A DNA stretch of 64,000 bases from Desulfovibrio sp. Fe33 (lineage in GTDB: Bacteria; Desulfobacterota; Desulfovibrionia; Desulfovibrionales; Desulfovibrionaceae). The position numbers were made by a program, and so were the translations under genes. Below are positions 50,982 to 59,086 of this stretch, in pieces (position 1 is the first letter of the stretch; each line of letters begins with the position of its first letter). Under the pieces are notes generated by a model. It was not told where the DNA came from, did not search any database, and saw nothing but the letters and a program-made list of their open reading frames with translations. The DNA is taken from NCBI RefSeq assembly GCF_028532725.1, contig NZ_JAQKGU010000011.1, positions 1-64,000 of the forward strand, given 5' to 3'.

Positions 50982-51722
50982 TTATTTCATATGACATTGG
51001 CCGCAGGCGTCGTCGCCGAACGGGCCGCTTCCGTTCTCTTCATGGCAGCTCATGCATTGTCCGTGGTAGGCGGCCATGGTGGTGGGTATCAACTGGTCCG
51101 CGGGGACGGTGTGGCAGTCCGCGCAGGCCCGGTATTCGGCCTTGGCGGCAGGTTCGGGCTTGCGTTCATGGCAGCGCGTGCAGCCCGTGGTCCCTTCCTT
51201 GAACATGTCGTCATGGCAGTCGGCGCATCGGGCATGAGCCGCGTCGCGCAGGCTGGGCAGTGAATCGCCGCCGTCCGAGTGGCAGTTGGAGCAGGCCTGT
51301 GGTTCGGGTTCGATGTCCTCGGAATGGTGGCAGGACCGGCAGTCGCCGTCTGCGTAGTTGTCAACGTGCTCGTCGTGGTTGAACTTGGCGATGGTCGCTC
51401 CCGCATGGTGGCAGGAGGCGCACAGCTTTTCATCCATGGTCTTTTGGTGTCCGGCTGCGAACGCCTTGTCGAACTTGGCCACGTGACAGGTGGAGCAGGC
51501 GGGAGGATTCGGGTCTTCGCCCGTGGTGTGGTGACAGTCGGCGCACTGTCCGCTCTGGTCCTCGATGTGTTGGGCGTGGTTCAGGATGACCTTGCCGCCT
51601 TTGTTTTCCAGCAGCACCCGGACCGGCGGTCCTTCGGAGCTGGCCGGGGCCAGATAGCCGCCCAGGGCGGCGAGAAAGAGAATGCCGGTAACAATGGCGA
51701 TGGGGAGATACCGATTCTGCAA
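50982..51722 (-). CDS. Decaheme c-type cytochrome heading the rnf operon
   Basis: A 246-residue periplasmic cytochrome with one N-terminal helix (residues about 5-25) and ten CxxCH motifs: CADCH, CSTCH, CASCH, CRSCH, CSNCH, CADCH, CTRCH, CADCH, CMSCH and CGQCH, with enough extra His for bis-His ligation. It resembles the multiheme cytochrome linked to Rnf in other Desulfovibrio genomes, where it is thought to exchange electrons with the periplasmic cytochrome c3 pool. It is the first gene of the operon and ends just before rnfC. Confidence 0.92.
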   Translation of the reverse strand: MQNRYLPIAIVTGILFLAALGGYLAPASSEGPPVRVLLENKGGKVILNHAQHIEDQSGQCADCHHTTGEDPNPPACSTCHVAKFDKAFAAGHQKTMDEKLCASCHHAGATIAKFNHDEHVDNYADGDCRSCHHSEDIEPEPQACSNCHSDGGDSLPSLRDAAHARCADCHDDMFKEGTTGCTRCHERKPEPAAKAEYRACADCHTVPADQLIPTTMAAYHGQCMSCHEENGSGPFGDDACGQCHMK

Positions 51723-51847
51723 AAGATGAACCTCTTGATTTAGGGCTTAATAGCAGTTTGTAGCTGAAACCGTGTGGTTTAGTCCATACCCTAGGGGTTT
51801 CATGGTTGTGACGACGGTTATCCGAAACCGGTCGTTTCGGACCGAAT

Positions 51848-52135
51848 TTATTTCCGGCGCAGCAGGCCTAGAGCGAACATCAGACCGAATATCGCCGCTC
51901 CGGCCCACCATAGGAACAGGGCCAGTTCGGTTGTTGCGAGCACGTAGGCGGCCTTGGCGGCAATGTCGAGGGGAAGCCGGAGCGCGAGGGCGGGCAGGTC
52001 GAGGCCAAACAGCCCTCCGAGAACATTCATGAGGGTCAGGGAGGGGCGGGAACCGGTGACGGCCCAGGCTATACCCTGCCAGGCCAGTGTCAGAAGACAT
52101 CCTCCCCAGGCGAGGATTCCGAGCGTTTTGAGCAT
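51848..52135 (-). CDS. Small integral membrane protein
   Basis: A 95-residue hydrophobic protein with an N-terminal helix (LGILAWGGCLLTLAWQGIAW), an amphipathic middle and a C-terminal helix (LFLWWAGAAIFGLMFALGLL) ending in RRK. No family was recognised. The ATG at 52135 is the first of the hydrophobic part; the frame is open upstream, but that sequence lies antisense to the PilZ-like gene. A palindrome TCCGAAAC/GTTTCGGA follows the stop at 51821-51841. Confidence 0.45.
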   Translation of the reverse strand: MLKTLGILAWGGCLLTLAWQGIAWAVTGSRPSLTLMNVLGGLFGLDLPALALRLPLDIAAKAAYVLATTELALFLWWAGAAIFGLMFALGLLRRK

Positions 52136-52201
52136 GGGGAGCGTGTATATATAATTGCGGGCAGAAAGGCCATAGTTTATTGAAGTGATAAGGAGGACTG
52201 T

Positions 52202-52831
52202 ATGGACATCGGCATCGGCGACAGCATCCTCCTCGAAGTGTCCACGTTCGAGGACCGTTTTATCGCGCTTGTCTCCGGGGTGGGCCGGGACGGCAGGCTG
52301 GTGGTCCGCGCCGAGGTGCCCTCCGGGGTTCTGGATCGAATCGAGGCCGACGCCTTCGCCGAAGTCCTTTATGCGTATGACGGCAGGCTGCTCTGTTTCG
52401 GCACCCGCATTTTGCGCGTCGGCGGTTCGCATGACGCGCGGCTTGAGTTGGCGGCGCCGAAGACCTTTTTTGCCCCGGAAGGACGCGGCGAGCCCCGATA
52501 CGCCTGCTTTTTCCCCGCTTCCGTGTCCGTTGGGGAGCGTGTCGTCAACGGGGTTGTCGATGATATTTCAGATAGTTGCGCCCGCATACGTTTCCCGGTC
52601 GCCGGGCAGGACGACTTCCCTATCGAGACAGGGGGCGGGGTGCGGTTGACGATTCGCCCCTACGGAGTGAAGAGGTCGGCCGTGTCGGTAGGATGTTCCG
52701 TGCTCAAGGTTTTCATGAAGGATCATGAACGGTATGCCGTCCTGCGCTTCGAAAACGATGAACCGGACATCCGCGCTCGGATATCCGGTTTCATCAAGGC
52801 CCGGGTCTGCTGTCGCATCCCGGGAGATTAG
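52202..52831 (+). CDS. PilZ-like domain protein
   Basis: A 209-residue cytosolic protein with a YcgR-type plan: an N-terminal barrel (GDSILLEVSTFEDRFIALVSGV) and a C-terminal PilZ-like domain. The c-di-GMP contact motif appears as RGEPRYACFFP (R-x3-R) and VDDISDSCARIRF (D-x-S-x2, with Cys where Gly is usual), so ligand binding is uncertain. It starts after AAGGAGG and probably acts as a c-di-GMP effector; the target is unknown. Confidence 0.65.
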   Translation: MDIGIGDSILLEVSTFEDRFIALVSGVGRDGRLVVRAEVPSGVLDRIEADAFAEVLYAYDGRLLCFGTRILRVGGSHDARLELAAPKTFFAPEGRGEPRYACFFPASVSVGERVVNGVVDDISDSCARIRFPVAGQDDFPIETGGGVRLTIRPYGVKRSAVSVGCSVLKVFMKDHERYAVLRFENDEPDIRARISGFIKARVCCRIPGD

Positions 52832-52840
52832 CTTGTCCGG

Positions 52841-53746
52841 CTAGTCCAGTTCGAGCTTCTTGGCGTAGGTGGCGGCTTCTATTCCCGCCACGCATCCTTC
52901 GCCGACCGCCTTGGCCATTTGCAGGGGCGGACCGCAGATGTCGCCCGCGGCGTAGATGCCGGGCACGTTGGTGCGCTGCTTTTTGTCGGCTTCGATGTAT
53001 TTCATGTTCTCGTCCAGCTGCACGCCGAGCATGGCGGTCAGCTCCAGCACTCCCTTGGCCCCGAGTTCGATGAACACCCCGGTGACCGGCTGGGTGGAAT
53101 CGTCGTCCAGAAGCACGGACTCAACGGCGTTCTCCCCGAGGATTTCCTTGATGCTCACGCCTTCGTGGACCTTCACGCCCGTGGCGGTCAGCTGTTGGCG
53201 TAATCCTTCGTTCACATCGAGTTCGGCGCAGTAGAGGTGTACTTCGCTGGCGAAGTTGGTCAGGGCCACGGCCCCGCCGGCGGCGGCGCTGCGGCAGCCC
53301 GCCACGGCCACCACCTCGTTGCGGTAGAAGCCCGCGTCGCAGTCGACGCAGTAGCTCACACCCTTGCCGAGCAGCTCCTTCTCGCCGGGTACGCCCAGCT
53401 TGTTGCGGTTGGAGCCGGTGGCGAGGATTACGGTCTTGGTTTTGACAATGTCCCCGGATTCCAGCTTGAGGGAGAAAGTCTTGCCTTCCTGTTCGATGGC
53501 GAGCACGTCCTCGTTCCGGAATTCAGTGCCGAAATTCTCTGCCTGGGCGCGGCCTTTCTTCAGGATTTCCTCGCCCGTGATCTCGATTTGGCAGCAGTAG
53601 TTTTCGACATGCGCCCAGTAGAGGCTGGAGTTGTCGATGCGGCCGAGCATCAGGGTTTTAACCTTCTTGCGCGATGCGTGGATGGCGGCCTGAAGGCCGC
53701 CGGGGCCGGAGCCGAGTATGGCGACGTCGTAGAGTGTGTCGGACAT
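52841..53746 (-). CDS. Thioredoxin reductase-like flavoprotein
   Basis: A 301-residue FAD protein. The FAD loop GSGPGGLQAAIHA (residues 12-24) and the C-terminal YAAGDICGPPLQMAKAVGEG are standard for low-Mr thioredoxin reductase. The active-site pair is C133/C136 in YCVDCDAGF. The nucleotide-binding loop, usually GGGDSA, reads AGCRSAAAGG here, so NADPH may not be the donor and another reductant is possible. It is preceded by its own promoter. Confidence 0.85.
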   Translation of the reverse strand: MSDTLYDVAILGSGPGGLQAAIHASRKKVKTLMLGRIDNSSLYWAHVENYCCQIEITGEEILKKGRAQAENFGTEFRNEDVLAIEQEGKTFSLKLESGDIVKTKTVILATGSNRNKLGVPGEKELLGKGVSYCVDCDAGFYRNEVVAVAGCRSAAAGGAVALTNFASEVHLYCAELDVNEGLRQQLTATGVKVHEGVSIKEILGENAVESVLLDDDSTQPVTGVFIELGAKGVLELTAMLGVQLDENMKYIEADKKQRTNVPGIYAAGDICGPPLQMAKAVGEGCVAGIEAATYAKKLELD

Positions 53747-53784
53747 GGGGTTCTCCTGTGTTCGGATACAATGCGTTATCGAAA

Positions 53785-53812
53785 AGGATAAGCATTCGCG
53801 ACAGGATGTAAA
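53785..53812 (-). promoter_or_regulatory. Sigma-70-type promoter of the thioredoxin reductase-like gene
   Basis: On the minus strand, TTTACA and TATCCT are separated by 16 bp, about 40 bases upstream of the ATG. Confidence 0.45.
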
Positions 53813-53859
53813 GCGCGCATCGGGAGAAAGGGAATGTCCGCCCCCGGGGCGGGAGGCGT

Positions 53860-54642
53860 TCAGTGTCGGGCTGAGGTCGCGGCTTGCAGGTGGGTGAGCA
53901 CCTTTTCCTTTAAATCGGTGATCTCGTCGTTTTTCGGGAGCATCCCGAAGGTGCGCTCCACCAGTCCACGGTCGAGCAGCAGGCGCGCCGATGTGCCGTA
54001 GGCCAGGGAGAAGAGCCAGCCTGCCATGAGAATCAGGAAATCCTTGTCGTAGCGGAGCATGGAGTAGTCGCAGGAGCCGCCTGACATGACCGCGTCCAGA
54101 ACGGCCCGGGAATAGCGGGTGGGATGCTTTTCAAGCTGGAGGATGACAACCCGGTCTGGGGTGCCCGGCTGGCTCAGGTGGTCCAGGATCACGCCGAAGA
54201 TATCGACCTTGTCCGCGTCTCGGGCGACGTTGACCATGGAGGACAGGGGACCTTTCAGGCCGGGATTGACCGTCTTGGCATTGTGCAGGCCCACGGCGGC
54301 CCGGATGAGCCTCCATTCATGCTCCGTGAATCCGTCGGGAAGGTCGAGGCTGCGCAGGGTGAGCACGCCCATGCGCCCGTGGTTGATCGATTCGGCGTCC
54401 TTGAAGGTTCCGTATCGGGCGAACTGGGGAAACCTTCCGATGTCATGGTACAGGGCGGCCATGGTTGCGAGTTGGGCAGTGCGGCCGTTTATCCCCTCGC
54501 CTTCGATGATGGCCAGTCCGTTGTCCAGCACCCGCATGGAATGGTCGAGCTTCAGGCGGATGTGGTAGTCGTTGCGATTCTCGCCCACGAGGTGGCCTTC
54601 GGCGAATTCTCGGACCATGAGGATGTGGTCGGACAGGGACAT
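53860..54642 (-). CDS. HD-domain phosphohydrolase
   Basis: A 260-residue cytosolic HD-superfamily protein. The metal ligands are visible as KLDHSMRV, ALYHDIGRFPQF (the HD pair), INHGRMG and ARDADKVDIFG. This pattern fits HD phosphohydrolases of unknown nucleotide specificity; no GYP motif is present, so it is not a canonical c-di-GMP esterase. The ATG at 54642 has AAGGA upstream and follows the stop of the SHOCT-like gene; the TTG at 54648 is an alternative. Confidence 0.82.
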   Translation of the reverse strand: MSLSDHILMVREFAEGHLVGENRNDYHIRLKLDHSMRVLDNGLAIIEGEGINGRTAQLATMAALYHDIGRFPQFARYGTFKDAESINHGRMGVLTLRSLDLPDGFTEHEWRLIRAAVGLHNAKTVNPGLKGPLSSMVNVARDADKVDIFGVILDHLSQPGTPDRVVILQLEKHPTRYSRAVLDAVMSGGSCDYSMLRYDKDFLILMAGWLFSLAYGTSARLLLDRGLVERTFGMLPKNDEITDLKEKVLTHLQAATSARH

Positions 54643-54644
54643 GG

Positions 54645-54974
54645 TCAATCCTTGAGGCCTTTCATTCTGACCTTGTATTCCATTTCGGAAATCTCGCCTT
54701 TCGCGAGCATCTCGTCGAGTTCAGCCCGTTCACGTTCGGTTTCGAGCCGGGCTTCCTCCTCCAGTTCCTTGTCCCGAAGCGGACCGCCGGGGCCGAAGAG
54801 CAGGCGAAGGAAAAGCAGGACCACGCCGATAATCGCGGCGACAAAGAGCATCCGGGCTATTGCGGGCAGGATGTGCTCCCCGTATCCGGAGTTGAATGGC
54901 CAGGCGCGCCACTGGGGGCTGTCCAGAAAATCGAAGAAACCGCCGAGAAAGGCGGGGATGTGTGAAAGGTCCAT
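54645..54974 (-). CDS. Small membrane protein with SHOCT-like C-terminus
   Basis: A 109-residue protein: one helix (MLFVAAIIGVVLLFLRLLF) followed by a charged coiled coil and the short C-terminal domain ELDEMLAKGEISEMEYKVRMKGLKD, typical of SHOCT-type oligomerisation domains. Its stop codon overlaps the region of the HD gene's ribosome site, so the two are coupled. Function unknown. Confidence 0.7.
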   Translation of the reverse strand: MDLSHIPAFLGGFFDFLDSPQWRAWPFNSGYGEHILPAIARMLFVAAIIGVVLLFLRLLFGPGGPLRDKELEEEARLETERERAELDEMLAKGEISEMEYKVRMKGLKD

Positions 54975-55106
54975 GCGTTTGTTCCTCCGGGCGGCGTGAT
55001 TCGTCGTGGCCTGTACCTACGTTGCAATCGCTTTCAGGGCAAGTCCCGGTCGCTGGATGAACCTTCGCGGAGGTTTATAATCAGGCGAGGCGTAGGTCCC
55101 TGCCCG

Positions 55107-55135
55107 TTGAATTCCTTGTCAGTTTGGTGTATCTT
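55107..55135 (+). promoter_or_regulatory. Sigma-70-type promoter of the response-regulator gene
   Basis: TTGAAT and TATCTT are separated by 17 bp, about 27 bases before the ATG. Confidence 0.45.
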
Positions 55136-55161
55136 CCTGCCGTTGAAGAAGGAGGGTAGTG

Positions 55162-55560
55162 ATGCGAATTCTCATTGTGGAAGACGAATTTACCAGCCGC
55201 AAGCTGTTGACCGCGCTTCTGTCCGATTTCGGCGAGTGCGATACCGCCTCCGACGGCGTCGAATGTGTCGACGCCTTTCGCCGGGCCCTGGAGGAAGGAC
55301 GTCCCTATGACCTGGTCTGCATGGACATCATGATGCCCAACAAGGATGGCCACCAGGCTCTCAAGGATATCAGGGCCTTGGAGCAGCAGACGGGCGTTTC
55401 CGCCGTCGACGAGGCCAAGGTCATCATGATTACCGCCCTGAACGATCCCAAGACAGTGGTCCGCGCCTATTACAAGGGCGGCGCGGCGGCCTACCTGCCC
55501 AAGCCCATCGAGGTGGAGAGCCTCTACGCCATTCTGCGCAATCTTGCGTTCATCGATTGA
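55162..55560 (+). CDS. CheY-like single-domain response regulator
   Basis: A 132-residue receiver domain without an output domain. The acidic pocket is ILIVEDEF, the phospho-acceptor Asp is in LVCMDIMMPNKDG, the switch Thr is in IMITAL, and the Lys is in YLPKPIE. No histidine kinase is adjacent. The ATG at 55162 is preceded by AAGGAGGG; GTG three bases earlier is also possible. The sequence resembles receiver proteins that act through partner binding. Confidence 0.9.
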   Translation: MRILIVEDEFTSRKLLTALLSDFGECDTASDGVECVDAFRRALEEGRPYDLVCMDIMMPNKDGHQALKDIRALEQQTGVSAVDEAKVIMITALNDPKTVVRAYYKGGAAAYLPKPIEVESLYAILRNLAFID

Positions 55561-55595
55561 TTGCCTGTCCTTCGACTTTGTTTTACGAAGCATCC

Positions 55596-56381
55596 ATGCA
55601 CAACGTCATATTTGCTACCGCGCCGGGTCCGGTTGCCCGCCTGGCCCGTTGTTTGACCGCGTCCGCCCTGGTCCTGCTCACGGCCACTCCGGCCCTGGCC
55701 CAGGACGCGACCCAAGGCCGCACCGGCAGCGTTTTGAATATTCTCCTGCTGGCGCTCATCGCATATTTTCTGGTCCGAGCCTTCAGACGGCGGTCGGGCG
55801 GTGGAGACAACTCCCGTCCCGGCCAGTGGTCTCGGCCCGACGATCCCTCCCGCACCGATGACGCCTCCGCTTCCCGCGAAGACGGCCGGGCAGGCGGGGA
55901 CCAGGCCAAACCCGTTGCCATGGATCGCCACGAGGCCGCCCGGCGCACCTGGGACATGCTCAGCTCCCAGGGGCAGGACAAGCCCGTGCCCACCACGCCA
56001 ACCGGCGCGCCTGCGCGGGTGGACGGGTTCGACGAGTCCGAGTTCCTGGAAGGAGCCAAACTCTTGTTCTCGCGTTTTCAGCAGGCCCGGAACAAGGATG
56101 ATTTCGACGCCATTCGAGATTTCCTTTCCGATGGAGTCTACAGCGACGCCCTGGCTGCGGGCGATCGCCCGAGAACCGACGTCATGCTGGTCTCCGCCCG
56201 GCTTGTGGAACTGAAGACCGAAGGCGGCCGGACCGCCGCCTCTGTTCGGTACGACGCGCAGCTTCGCGTGGGCGAGGAGGGCCGTCCGGTTGAATTGCGG
56301 ACCGTATGGGAGTTCTCCAGCAGTGACTCCGTGCTCAACGGCCTGTGGGTCTTGGAAAAAATCAATCCGATCGTTCAATAA
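55596..56381 (+). CDS. Tim44-like domain membrane protein
   Basis: A 261-residue protein with a signal or anchor region (LTASALVLLTATPALAQD) and a second helix (VLNILLLALIAYFLVRAF), a low-complexity Arg/Ser/Asp linker, and a C-terminal Tim44-like domain (FLEGAKLLFSRFQQARNKDDFDAIRDFL, then VLNGLWVLEKINPIVQ). Tim44-like proteins in bacteria are often linked to membrane transport; the role is unknown. The ATG at 55596 is used; a TTG at 55557 overlapping the response-regulator stop is possible. Confidence 0.78.
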   Translation: MHNVIFATAPGPVARLARCLTASALVLLTATPALAQDATQGRTGSVLNILLLALIAYFLVRAFRRRSGGGDNSRPGQWSRPDDPSRTDDASASREDGRAGGDQAKPVAMDRHEAARRTWDMLSSQGQDKPVPTTPTGAPARVDGFDESEFLEGAKLLFSRFQQARNKDDFDAIRDFLSDGVYSDALAAGDRPRTDVMLVSARLVELKTEGGRTAASVRYDAQLRVGEEGRPVELRTVWEFSSSDSVLNGLWVLEKINPIVQ

Positions 56382-56424
56382 AACATAGCCTCCCCTTGAG
56401 GTTTACCGTTCCCGGAGGGAAAAC

Positions 56425-57150
56425 ATGGCGGATACCGTTTTCGACCTGGATCAGCCTATCGGTGCGCTCATCGACATCGCCGTGAGAGAGTTCGGCGAGG
56501 TCGGTTTCGAAACCGTGACCATAGGCGGCATGAATCTGGAGGTTCTCCAGGTCAGGCAGATGCAGAAATATCTCGACAAGTTGGTGGACAAGAGCAGGGG
56601 GGGCAAGACGATCAACTTGCCCCTGTGGGCCAAGGTCTGGCCCTCCTGTCTGGTGCTCGGCTACACCCTGAGTCGATTCCCGTTCGTTCCCAACAGTTCG
56701 GTTCTCGAAGTGGGCGCGGGCTGCGCCGTCGACGGCATGGTCATGGCCAAGCTCGGCCATGATGTGACCGTTACCGATGTGGAGCCCTTCGCTCTGCTGG
56801 TCAGCCGGATCAATGTCCTCAAAAACGGCCTGGACGGCAAGGTGGATATCCGCAAAGTCGATTTCACCAGGGATTCCCTGGGCCGCCGTTTCGATTACAT
56901 CATCGGTTGCGAGGTCCTTTATCAGGAAGCCGTCTACGAGCCGCTCGCGGATTTCCTTGACGCCCATCTCGCCCAGTCGCCGAGCGCCGAGGTGCTCATG
57001 GCCATGGACAAGAAACGGCAAGGCAGGAAGTTCTTCGACAAGGCGGACGGCATGTTCGCCATGATGAAGTCCGCCGCCAATTACAAGGATAATGAAACCG
57101 GCGAGGAAAACATCATCAACCTGTTCCGGATGAAAAGGAAGGGGGCGTGA
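56425..57150 (+). CDS. Class I SAM-dependent methyltransferase (METTL21/lysine-methyltransferase-like)
   Basis: A 241-residue protein with the SAM motif I SVLEVGAGCAVDGMVMAKL and acidic post-I VTDVEPFALL, then the motif RFDYIIGCEVLYQ. The preceding INLPLWAKVWPSCLVLGYTL, with an aromatic-rich W-x-S-x-x-L segment, resembles the METTL21/EEF2KMT group of protein lysine methyltransferases. The substrate is unknown. Its stop overlaps the start of the YcaO-TPR gene (TGATG), so the two are translated together. Confidence 0.78.
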   Translation: MADTVFDLDQPIGALIDIAVREFGEVGFETVTIGGMNLEVLQVRQMQKYLDKLVDKSRGGKTINLPLWAKVWPSCLVLGYTLSRFPFVPNSSVLEVGAGCAVDGMVMAKLGHDVTVTDVEPFALLVSRINVLKNGLDGKVDIRKVDFTRDSLGRRFDYIIGCEVLYQEAVYEPLADFLDAHLAQSPSAEVLMAMDKKRQGRKFFDKADGMFAMMKSAANYKDNETGEENIINLFRMKRKGA

Positions 57151-58874
57151 TGGAACTTGGGCATTGCCGAAAATCCTTTACCACCGATCAGGACAAGGCG
57201 TGCAGCCCGGTGGAGACCGTGACCCGCGTCAAGGGTATCCTGGCTGAGAAATGCCGCGGCGTCCTGGCCAAGACGGACCGGGTCGACACCGGCAGGCTCG
57301 GTATTCCCGTATTCGTCAGCGAATGCGGGCCCGAGGCCCGTGAGGTCATGCCCACCCGCAAGCAGATGGGCAAGGGGGCGTCGCCGGAACAGGCCGAAGC
57401 TTCGGCGCTCATGGAGCTGGTGGAGCGTTTTTCCTATTTCAGCTTCTGGGCATCTCCGGCCAATTTCGAAGAGCTTACCTGGTCCGAGGCGCAGGAAAGG
57501 TGGCCCGGACAAGTCATGGACATCGGACAGATCATCCGTTCGGTGGACGAAGACCTCGAACCGGATAAGGCCGTGCGCCTCATGAATCTGCTGCGTTGGA
57601 AGTTCCATCCCGCGTTGAACGTGCTCTCCGGCAAGCAGGAGTATGTTCCGTTGGATTGGTTCAAGAAACTTAATGAATTCAACGGATCGTCGGCGGGGAA
57701 CACCTTCGAGGAATCCATCGCCCAAGGGGCCTGCGAATTGGTCGAGCGCCATGTCTGCGCCCTTATCGATCGCAGCCGCCAGGCAACTCCGACCATTGAT
57801 CCGGCTTCCTGTGATGATCCGGTGCTGCTCCGCTTGCTGGATTGCTTCGAGCGAAACGGCGTGTCCATTATCCTCAAGGATTTTTCCCTCGGCCACCCCG
57901 TGCCCACGGTCGGCGCCGTCGCCTGGGACCGCAAGACTTTTCCCGCCCTGAGCGAGATCGTCTTCACTGCGGGCACCGCTTCGTCGCCGGTCAAGGCGGC
58001 CATCCGGGCCGTGACCGAAGTGGCACAGTTGGCGGGCGATTTCGAGACCAGCCGCGTTTATGAGGCGTCGGGACTGCCCAAGTTCACCGAGCTCGACCAG
58101 ATCGAGTGGCTGAAGGAAGGGGAGATCGCGCCGCTCGATTCCCTGCCGTCGGTGGAGGACGCGGACATCTATAATGAACTGATGGCGTTGGCCGGCGGGC
58201 TTGCGGACATGGGCCGCACCCTCTATTCCGTCGATACCCGTCATCCGGAGCTGATGGTCACGGCCAATTACAACTTCGTGCCCGGTTTTGATTTCCGGGA
58301 ACGGACCCCACATCGGTCCATAGGCCTTTTTGTGGGCCGCATCCTGGCGGAGGACGTCGATTTCGACGAGGCTCTGGAAGGGCTGGACGTGCTTGAGGAG
58401 GTCTACCCCGGCGCGTATTTCCTGCCGTTCTTCCATGGGCTTCTCGCCTTGCGCATGGGTGATCCCATGTACGCGGCGGCAAGATTCGAGGAATCCGTTG
58501 ACCTGCAACCCGCCGACTCCGAACGGGGACTGGCTGTGTTTTATCAGGCCTACGCCCTGTCCCAGGCCGAGGAGTGGGAGGACGCCGTCGGGCTTCTGGA
58601 TCGCGCCATCGAATTGGACCGCGAGTGCAGGGAGTTCTTCAACCTGCGCGGCGTCGCGCACTTCAAGGGCGGGCGTTATGAACAGGCCGCAGCCGACTTC
58701 AGGGCCTCCCTCGATATCGACAGCGGTTCGCCGCATGATCTTGCCAATTTGGGCTTGTGTCACAAGTTTCTGGGCCATCGCCAGGAGGCTGCCGATTATT
58801 TGCAGGCGGCTCTCGACATGGACCCGACCTTGGATTATGCTCAGAAACATTTGAGCGAACTGCTGGAATCCTAG
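57150..58874 (+). CDS. YcaO-domain protein fused to TPR repeats
   Basis: A 574-residue protein. Residues about 20-390 form a YcaO domain with the ATP/Mg segments GKGASPEQAEASALMELVER (E89, E92) and SAGNTFEESIAQGACELVER (E196, E199). Residues about 395-574 are TPR repeats. YcaO enzymes activate amides with ATP (azoline formation, thioamidation); E. coli YcaO helps RimO modify ribosomal protein S12. No TfuA or E1-like partner is adjacent, so the substrate is open. It overlaps the methyltransferase gene and is followed by dsrC, which has its own promoter. Confidence 0.88.
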   Translation: MELGHCRKSFTTDQDKACSPVETVTRVKGILAEKCRGVLAKTDRVDTGRLGIPVFVSECGPEAREVMPTRKQMGKGASPEQAEASALMELVERFSYFSFWASPANFEELTWSEAQERWPGQVMDIGQIIRSVDEDLEPDKAVRLMNLLRWKFHPALNVLSGKQEYVPLDWFKKLNEFNGSSAGNTFEESIAQGACELVERHVCALIDRSRQATPTIDPASCDDPVLLRLLDCFERNGVSIILKDFSLGHPVPTVGAVAWDRKTFPALSEIVFTAGTASSPVKAAIRAVTEVAQLAGDFETSRVYEASGLPKFTELDQIEWLKEGEIAPLDSLPSVEDADIYNELMALAGGLADMGRTLYSVDTRHPELMVTANYNFVPGFDFRERTPHRSIGLFVGRILAEDVDFDEALEGLDVLEEVYPGAYFLPFFHGLLALRMGDPMYAAARFEESVDLQPADSERGLAVFYQAYALSQAEEWEDAVGLLDRAIELDRECREFFNLRGVAHFKGGRYEQAAADFRASLDIDSGSPHDLANLGLCHKFLGHRQEAADYLQAALDMDPTLDYAQKHLSELLES

Positions 58875-58930
58875 TTTGTTATGAGGGAAGCCCCAGGCCG
58901 TTTTTTGTTGTATTGAAATGTGCCGAGTAC

Positions 58931-58959
58931 TTGACAAGGTTGGGGAGTCGACGTAATGT
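58931..58959 (+). promoter_or_regulatory. Sigma-70-type promoter of dsrC
   Basis: Perfect TTGACA (58931-58936) and TAATGT (58954-58959) with a 17-bp spacer. It points to a strong promoter about 120 bases upstream of the dsrC start codon. Confidence 0.78.
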
Positions 58960-58963
58960 CCCC

Positions 58964-58987
58964 ACACGGTTTTGAGCCGTGTTTTTT
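58964..58987 (+). terminator. Terminator-like hairpin at the start of the dsrC leader
   Basis: Stem ACACGG/CCGTGT with a seven-base loop, followed by six T, overlaps the expected transcription start of dsrC. It may simply end the YcaO transcript. If the start site is slightly upstream it could act as an attenuator, and further small hairpins (AGCG/CGCT and GCTCCG/CGGAGC) lie in the leader before the ribosome site. Confidence 0.5.
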
Positions 58988-59086
58988 AGTTAGCAGCTAA
59001 GCAGCGGATCGCTGTTTATTTGGATAAGGTTGCTCCGACGGTTGCGCGGAGCTACAGCAAGAGAAACATCCACTTAGGAGGATACA

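Noticed and set aside
57081-58967. Long minus-strand frame antisense to the YcaO-TPR gene
   Set aside because: The YcaO and TPR motifs are on the plus strand; the antisense product is featureless and has no ribosome site.
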